NCBI GenBank assembly: GCA_964489645.1
Contig: CAZAZT010000079.1
Location: 1-18,960, forward strand
Reading direction: 5' to 3'
Length of the DNA: 18,960 bases
Origin: JBEEPE01 sp964489645
GTDB lineage: Bacteria > Verrucomicrobiota > Verrucomicrobiia > Chthoniobacterales > Chthoniobacteraceae
Shown: positions 15,303 to 18,960 of the stretch, piece by piece
Layout: the number at the start of each line of letters is the position of its first letter
How positions within the stretch are numbered: position 1 is the stretch's first letter
The notes under the pieces: generated by a model
Database searches by the model: none
What the model was told of the DNA's origin: nothing
Seen by the model: only the letters and a program-made list of their open reading frames with translations
Program-made: the position numbers and the translations under genes

Positions 15303-16754
15303 ATGGATCTCACCTCGCTATCTATCTCCAACTTGGTTGAAGGCTTCCGGCGAAAAGAGTTCACTCCGGTCGATCTGGTTGACTCCCTGAGTGCTCGAAT
15401 TGCGGAGGTCGAGCCCTTGGTGAAGGGGTTCCTTTCGTACGACATCCAATCGTTGAGAGAGGCTGCTTCGTCGGCGGATGTCCACTTGCCCTTGGGCGGA
15501 ATACCGGTCGCGATCAAGGATGTGATCAATGTGAAAGGGGACTCATGTCACTGCGCCTCAAAGATGTTGGAGGGATACACCGCACCTTACGATGCGACGG
15601 TGATCGCTCGGTTGCGCAAGGCAGGCGCGATCCCGTTCGGACGGACCAATATGGACGAGTTTGCGATGGGATCTTCCACCGAGAACTCCGCATTCCAAAA
15701 AACGGGCAATCCTTGGTCGGTCGACAGGACTCCTGGCGGATCGAGCGGCGGATCTGCTGCAGTTGTTGCTGCACGGGAGGCTATTGTATCTCTCGGGTCG
15801 GATACGGGCGGATCGATCCGGCAGCCAGCGGCGCTTTGCGGCTGCGTTGGGGTCAAGCCGACTTATGGTCGGGTTTCGCGGTATGGTCTGGTCGCATTCG
15901 CCTCGTCGCTTGACCAAATCGGACCCTTTTCTCGAACGGTCAAAGACAGCGCATTGGTGCTGAACGCCATCTCAGGCAGGGACCCCCATGACTCCACGAG
16001 CACGGGACAGCCAGTGCCGGATTTCACTGAATCGCTTGGTCGAGACCTCCGAGGCATCCGGATTGGCATGCCGAAGGAGTACTTTGTCGCAGGGACAGAT
16101 CCTCAGGTTGCGGCGGCGGTTGACCGCGCGATTCGTCAGTGTGAATCGCTCGGAGCGGAAATCGTCGAAATCTCTCTTCCACACACCGAATATGCGGTCG
16201 CCGTTTACTATATCCTCGCGACCGCTGAGGCATCAGCCAACCTGGCCCGGTTCGATGGGGTACGCTATGGACACCGTGCAGAAGGCACGAGCGGCTTGCT
16301 CGATCACTACTGCAAAACGCGTGCTGAGGGCTTTGGTCCAGAAGTGAAGAGGAGAATCATTCTCGGAACCTACGTTCTATCCAGCGGTTACTACGACGCG
16401 TATTACCTGAGAGCTCAAAAAGTGCGTACCCTCATCCGGCGCGACTTTGAGAAGGCATTTGAGACGGTTGATGTCATCGTGAGTCCGACCTCTCCGGAGC
16501 CAGCATTCCGGTTGGGAGAACGGTCCGATGACCCGCTACGGATGTATTTGGCCGACATCTTCACGATAGCGGCAAACTTGGCGGGAAATCCGGGCATCAG
16601 CGTTCCGTGCGGTTTTGCTGAAGCGGATGGTTCGATGTTACCCGTCGGGCTTCAGTTTTTGGGCAGACCATTCGGCGAATCGGAGATGCTCCGCGTGGCA
16701 CATGCGTATGAGCAGTCGACCGACTGGCATAAACAGAGCGCACCAGTCCGCTGA
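15303..16754 (+). CDS. gatA: Asp-tRNA(Asn)/Glu-tRNA(Gln) amidotransferase subunit A
   Basis: GatA is the glutaminase subunit of GatCAB and supplies ammonia for tRNA-dependent amidation. The amidase-signature Ser-cisSer-Lys triad is complete: K72 in VAIKDVINVKG, S147 in RTPGGSSGGSAAVVAA, and the nucleophile S171 in GSDTGGSIRQPAALCG. The spacing equals that of Staphylococcus aureus GatA (K79, S154, S178). KPTYGRVSRYGLVAFASSLDQIGP (about 183-206) and YVLSSGYYDAYYLRAQKVR are further GatA-specific blocks, which rule out a plain amidase. The length of 483 is normal. The gene overlaps nothing. gatB is not seen downstream: a 240-nt gap leads to an unrelated membrane protein gene, so gatB must be encoded elsewhere or outside the window. 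Confidence 0.97.
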   Translation: MDLTSLSISNLVEGFRRKEFTPVDLVDSLSARIAEVEPLVKGFLSYDIQSLREAASSADVHLPLGGIPVAIKDVINVKGDSCHCASKMLEGYTAPYDATVIARLRKAGAIPFGRTNMDEFAMGSSTENSAFQKTGNPWSVDRTPGGSSGGSAAVVAAREAIVSLGSDTGGSIRQPAALCGCVGVKPTYGRVSRYGLVAFASSLDQIGPFSRTVKDSALVLNAISGRDPHDSTSTGQPVPDFTESLGRDLRGIRIGMPKEYFVAGTDPQVAAAVDRAIRQCESLGAEIVEISLPHTEYAVAVYYILATAEASANLARFDGVRYGHRAEGTSGLLDHYCKTRAEGFGPEVKRRIILGTYVLSSGYYDAYYLRAQKVRTLIRRDFEKAFETVDVIVSPTSPEPAFRLGERSDDPLRMYLADIFTIAANLAGNPGISVPCGFAEADGSMLPVGLQFLGRPFGESEMLRVAHAYEQSTDWHKQSAPVR

Positions 16755-16994
16755 GAGACATCCGCCGCTGGGATTGCTTGTGCAGGTTGCGTGAGTGAAG
16801 ACGGTGGGGACGATCCGACCCAATGTGAAGCCATTCTGCGCGGTCCAAAACCCTTGGAGCAGAGGGATCTCGAGCGGGGAGATTCGTCGCTTCCTTGTTT
16901 CACTTCACGTATCCATGACGTGCATTGTATTGCGTTAAAAGATTCGGCTTACGGCTCGCCTTTCAACCCATCCGTGAGCCAACATAAACACAGA

Positions 16995-18347
16995 ATGTCC
17001 GGCCCCGATTATCCAACCCTCTGGCAACGAAAGGTCCTCTGGAGCGCCCTCACCGCGCTCGCCATCTCCGTTATCCTCTCAATCGGCGTCAGCTGGCTCT
17101 GGATCGTTTCATTCGTGCTGAAAGTTGTTCAGCCCATCCTCGTCCCATTCGCCGCTGCAGCCGTTATCGCATACCTGATGGAACCCGTCGTCCGATTCTT
17201 GGTCGCGCGCCGATTCTCCCGAAGGATTGCCGTGGTGTCGGTCTTCGGCGCCTTGACCGCTGGATTTGTCGGGATCCTTTTCTGGATCATCCCAGAAATC
17301 GCACACCAGACGCACAACCTCGCTGAACGGATTCCCACCTACAAAGCCTCGGCCACCAAGCGCCTCAAGAAACTGGCCATCGAGTTCAAGGCGAAAACAA
17401 ATATTCCCATCCCAGCGCTGGAAACCCTCGATTCGACCGAGCCGAGCGAGTCTGCCCCGAAAACGGTGACCACCCCTGCCCCTGCAAACCATTCCGCCGC
17501 ATCCCATCCAGAGTCCGCATCAATCCTCGACCTTCTCCTGACGGAAGACGGTAATCTTGATTTCCGCGCCCTTCTTCAAGGGGACTGGATGGCCAAACGG
17601 CTGCCCACCGTGCTGAACAAGGCTGGGGCAATCCTTAAATCAAGTGTGGGAGGATTCTTAGGAGTCTTCGGCTTTTTAATCTCCCTGATTATTATCCCAA
17701 TTTATCTGTACTATTTTCTTATTGAGGCTCCAACGATTTCGAAGACTTGGCAGGACTACTTGCCACTCCGAAACTCAGCCTTCAAGGACGAGGTTGTGTC
17801 CACACTCAATGAGATCAATGGTTACTTGATCGCCTTTTTCCGAGGGCAGTTGATCGTTAGCTTGATTGACGGCGCTGCCGTCGGGCTGGGACTCGTGATT
17901 GTAGGACTCGATTTTGGGCTACTCATCGGCCTCCTACTGGGTTTTCTGGGGCTGATTCCGTACCTCGGAATGTTCATTTGCTGGGTGCCGGCACTCGTCA
18001 TCGCGCTGGTTCAAACGGGCGGAACCTGGATTCCGACCGATGAATGGTGGATTTTTCCGGTGGTAGTGACGGGGATTTTCGCGGTGGTGCAGAAGGTCGA
18101 CAGCCTGTTCATCACGCCGAAGGTGGTCTCCAACTCGGTGGGATTGCACCCGCTAACGGTCATCGTTTCCTTGTTCGCGTGGAGTCTCCTCATGGGTGGG
18201 CTTCTCGGCGCGCTGCTTGCGGTGCCGATGACCGCAACGCTGAAGGTGATTCTCAAGCGCTACGTCTGGGAACGCCGGATCCTGCCAAGTGTCCAAGCCG
18301 TAGAGGACAGTGTCATCAAAGAGATGACTCCCGCACGCGAGGACTGA
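16995..18347 (+). CDS. AI-2E family (UPF0118/YhhT-PerM-like) membrane transporter
   Basis: A polytopic inner-membrane protein of the AI-2E transporter superfamily (TqsA, PerM, YhhT), proposed to act as exporters or sodium/proton antiporters; the substrate here is unknown. Hydrophobic spans occur near residues 14-42, 47-62 and 77-102. After a soluble region come spans near 215-245 and several between about 290 and 425. Recognisable family segments are VVQPILVPFAAAAVIAYLMEPVV, IIPIYLYYFLIE, YLIAFFRGQLIVSLIDG, GLIPYLGMFICWVPALVIAL and LFITPKVVSNSVGLHPLTVI. From the ATG at 16995 it is 450 residues, longer than the usual 350, because of a Pro/Ser/Ala-rich insert at about 143-175. The frame reaches back to a GTG at 16791, but that extension is not family-like. 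No gene is seen in the 240 nt before it. Confidence 0.9.
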   Translation: MSGPDYPTLWQRKVLWSALTALAISVILSIGVSWLWIVSFVLKVVQPILVPFAAAAVIAYLMEPVVRFLVARRFSRRIAVVSVFGALTAGFVGILFWIIPEIAHQTHNLAERIPTYKASATKRLKKLAIEFKAKTNIPIPALETLDSTEPSESAPKTVTTPAPANHSAASHPESASILDLLLTEDGNLDFRALLQGDWMAKRLPTVLNKAGAILKSSVGGFLGVFGFLISLIIIPIYLYYFLIEAPTISKTWQDYLPLRNSAFKDEVVSTLNEINGYLIAFFRGQLIVSLIDGAAVGLGLVIVGLDFGLLIGLLLGFLGLIPYLGMFICWVPALVIALVQTGGTWIPTDEWWIFPVVVTGIFAVVQKVDSLFITPKVVSNSVGLHPLTVIVSLFAWSLLMGGLLGALLAVPMTATLKVILKRYVWERRILPSVQAVEDSVIKEMTPARED

Positions 18348-18351
18348 TGGT

Positions 18352-18717
18352 ATGGATCGAACGAAGATCGACGCAGCAAAGGAGGGGCGGCGGAGTGTTC
18401 TGGTTGCTGTCGCTCTCTGCGTTGCCTTCTTGGCATTCCTGATCGGAGGGACCTACGCGGTCGCCAAACACAAGCCCCGGACGAACCAGCTTTCAGGCAT
18501 GATCGTGGAGAAGTACCGCCTCGATGAGGTGGTTCGTGAAGTGCAAGTCGGTAGGCGTGGGTTGAGGTCTGAGGAGGTTGACTCGGGACATCGGTTTCAG
18601 GTCTGGGTCGAGGCGGTCGGCAAGACCTACGAAGTGCCCGTCACCGAAACACTATTCAACACGAAGGAGGTCGGTGATTCGCAATCCTTCGTTCGTCCTC
18701 CCTCTGAACAACGATGA
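18352..18717 (+). CDS. Small single-span membrane protein of unknown function
   Basis: I do not recognise this 121-residue protein. It has a basic N-terminus, one clear hydrophobic span at about residues 15-37 (SVLVAVALCVAFLAFLIGG), and a charged C-terminal region of about 80 residues with no cysteines and no motif I can name, including VEKYRLDEVVREVQVGRRG. The topology suggests an inner-membrane anchor with a C-terminal domain outside the cytoplasm. The gene is probably real: GAGGA (18339-18343) lies 8 nt before the ATG, one of the few good ribosome sites in this window, and the gene begins 4 nt after the AI-2E transporter stop. That places it in the same transcript. A role linked to the transporter is only suggested by position. 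Confidence 0.75.
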   Translation: MDRTKIDAAKEGRRSVLVAVALCVAFLAFLIGGTYAVAKHKPRTNQLSGMIVEKYRLDEVVREVQVGRRGLRSEEVDSGHRFQVWVEAVGKTYEVPVTETLFNTKEVGDSQSFVRPPSEQR

Positions 18718-18841
18718 CCAGACCGAGGCAAGGTGTCCCTTTCCTGAGAACAATCGAGCAGCACACCACCGACCGTAACGCGCGTAACGCAGTCCAGCAA
18801 AGGAACAGCAGGAGGCACTGGCAATCGGCTCCTCAAAACAT

Positions 18842-18857
18842 TTTCGCGTCGGCGAAA
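18842..18857 (-). terminator. Weak candidate terminator downstream of the initiator tRNA
   Basis: On the minus strand TTTCGC and GCGAAA form a 6-bp stem around a CGAC loop, followed by ATGTTTT. It lies 49 nt past the tRNA 3' end, in the direction of tRNA transcription. The stem is short and the U-tract is interrupted, so this is only a possibility. Confidence 0.3.
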
Positions 18858-18906
18858 TCGAAGACCAAGTCAGTCTGACCTCAATCACACGAATGTTTCT
18901 GGTGAT

Positions 18907-18960
18907 TGGTTGCGGGGGCCGGATTTGAACCGACGACCTTCAGGTTATGAGCCTGACGAG
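18907..18960 (-). tRNA. Initiator tRNA-Met (CAU), 5' part cut by window edge
   Basis: Reading the minus strand, the visible part runs from the end of the D arm through the anticodon arm (TCAGG-CTCATAA-CCTGA, anticodon CAT), the variable loop AGGTC, and the T arm (GTCGG-TTCAAAT-CCGGC), to the acceptor 3' strand CCCCGCA and an encoded ACCA. Outside the anticodon stem this half matches E. coli initiator tRNA as I recall it, and A72 before A73 fits the initiator's unpaired 1:72 position. The 5' half, including position 1, lies outside the window. The anticodon stem has A29:U41 where initiators normally have G29:C41. Confidence 0.95.

Noticed and set aside
16791..16994. GTG-initiated 68-residue extension of the AI-2E protein
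   Set aside because: It has no membrane or family-like sequence, and the ATG at 16995 gives the normal hydrophilic N-terminus right before the first span.
18774..18790. Tandem repeat of CGTAACGC after the small membrane protein
   Set aside because: Only two copies of eight bases one base apart; too short to distinguish from chance.

Overview
The window is an ordinary, gene-dense stretch of a bacterial chromosome, about 55% GC by eye. Protein signatures suggest the Verrucomicrobiota (Opitutae-like). This is an inference from remembered family sequences: an exported M19-like dipeptidase next to an FGly sulfatase, a type-2 malate dehydrogenase, a GlgM-type glycosyltransferase, and few Shine-Dalgarno sites. 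No 16S gene or other decisive taxonomic marker is present. I see no phage, IS element, CRISPR array or obvious transferred island.

Layout. Positions 1-1769 on the minus strand hold thiC, truncated by the left edge. It is preceded by a TPP riboswitch (about 1832-1914) and a sigma70-like promoter (1921-1948). Everything from 2023 to 18717 reads on the plus strand. First come a GlgM/GlgA-type glycosyltransferase, then the housekeeping run prs, rplY (ctc-type L25), pth, rpsF and ssb, with strong intrinsic terminators after rplY and after rpsF. A two-gene unit of a secreted M19-like dipeptidase and a secreted sulfatase follows (6946-9879). Next is a tight series, mdh, miaB, trpA, malQ, gatC and gatA (9983-16754), with gaps of 5 to 46 nt. 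After a 240-nt gap without a recognisable gene come an AI-2E-family membrane protein and a small one-span membrane protein. The right edge cuts an initiator tRNA on the minus strand.

How the genes fit together. The contents are mostly core functions: thiamine pyrimidine synthesis (thiC), PRPP supply (prs), translation (L25, Pth, S6, MiaB, GatCA, tRNA-fMet), DNA replication and repair (Ssb), the TCA cycle (mdh), tryptophan synthesis (trpA) and glycogen/maltodextrin metabolism (glgA/glgM, malQ). The accessory part is the dipeptidase-sulfatase pair, both with export signals.

Most worth a second look: the A29:U41 pair in the initiator tRNA anticodon stem; the dipeptidase lacking the usual first-site metal ligands; the thiC riboswitch with a visible competing hairpin; and the leader structures before pth and rpsF. 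No clearly new multi-gene system is visible. No gap without a gene exceeds 300 nt. The 16755-16994 and 18718-18906 gaps show nothing I can name apart from a weak hairpin in the latter.
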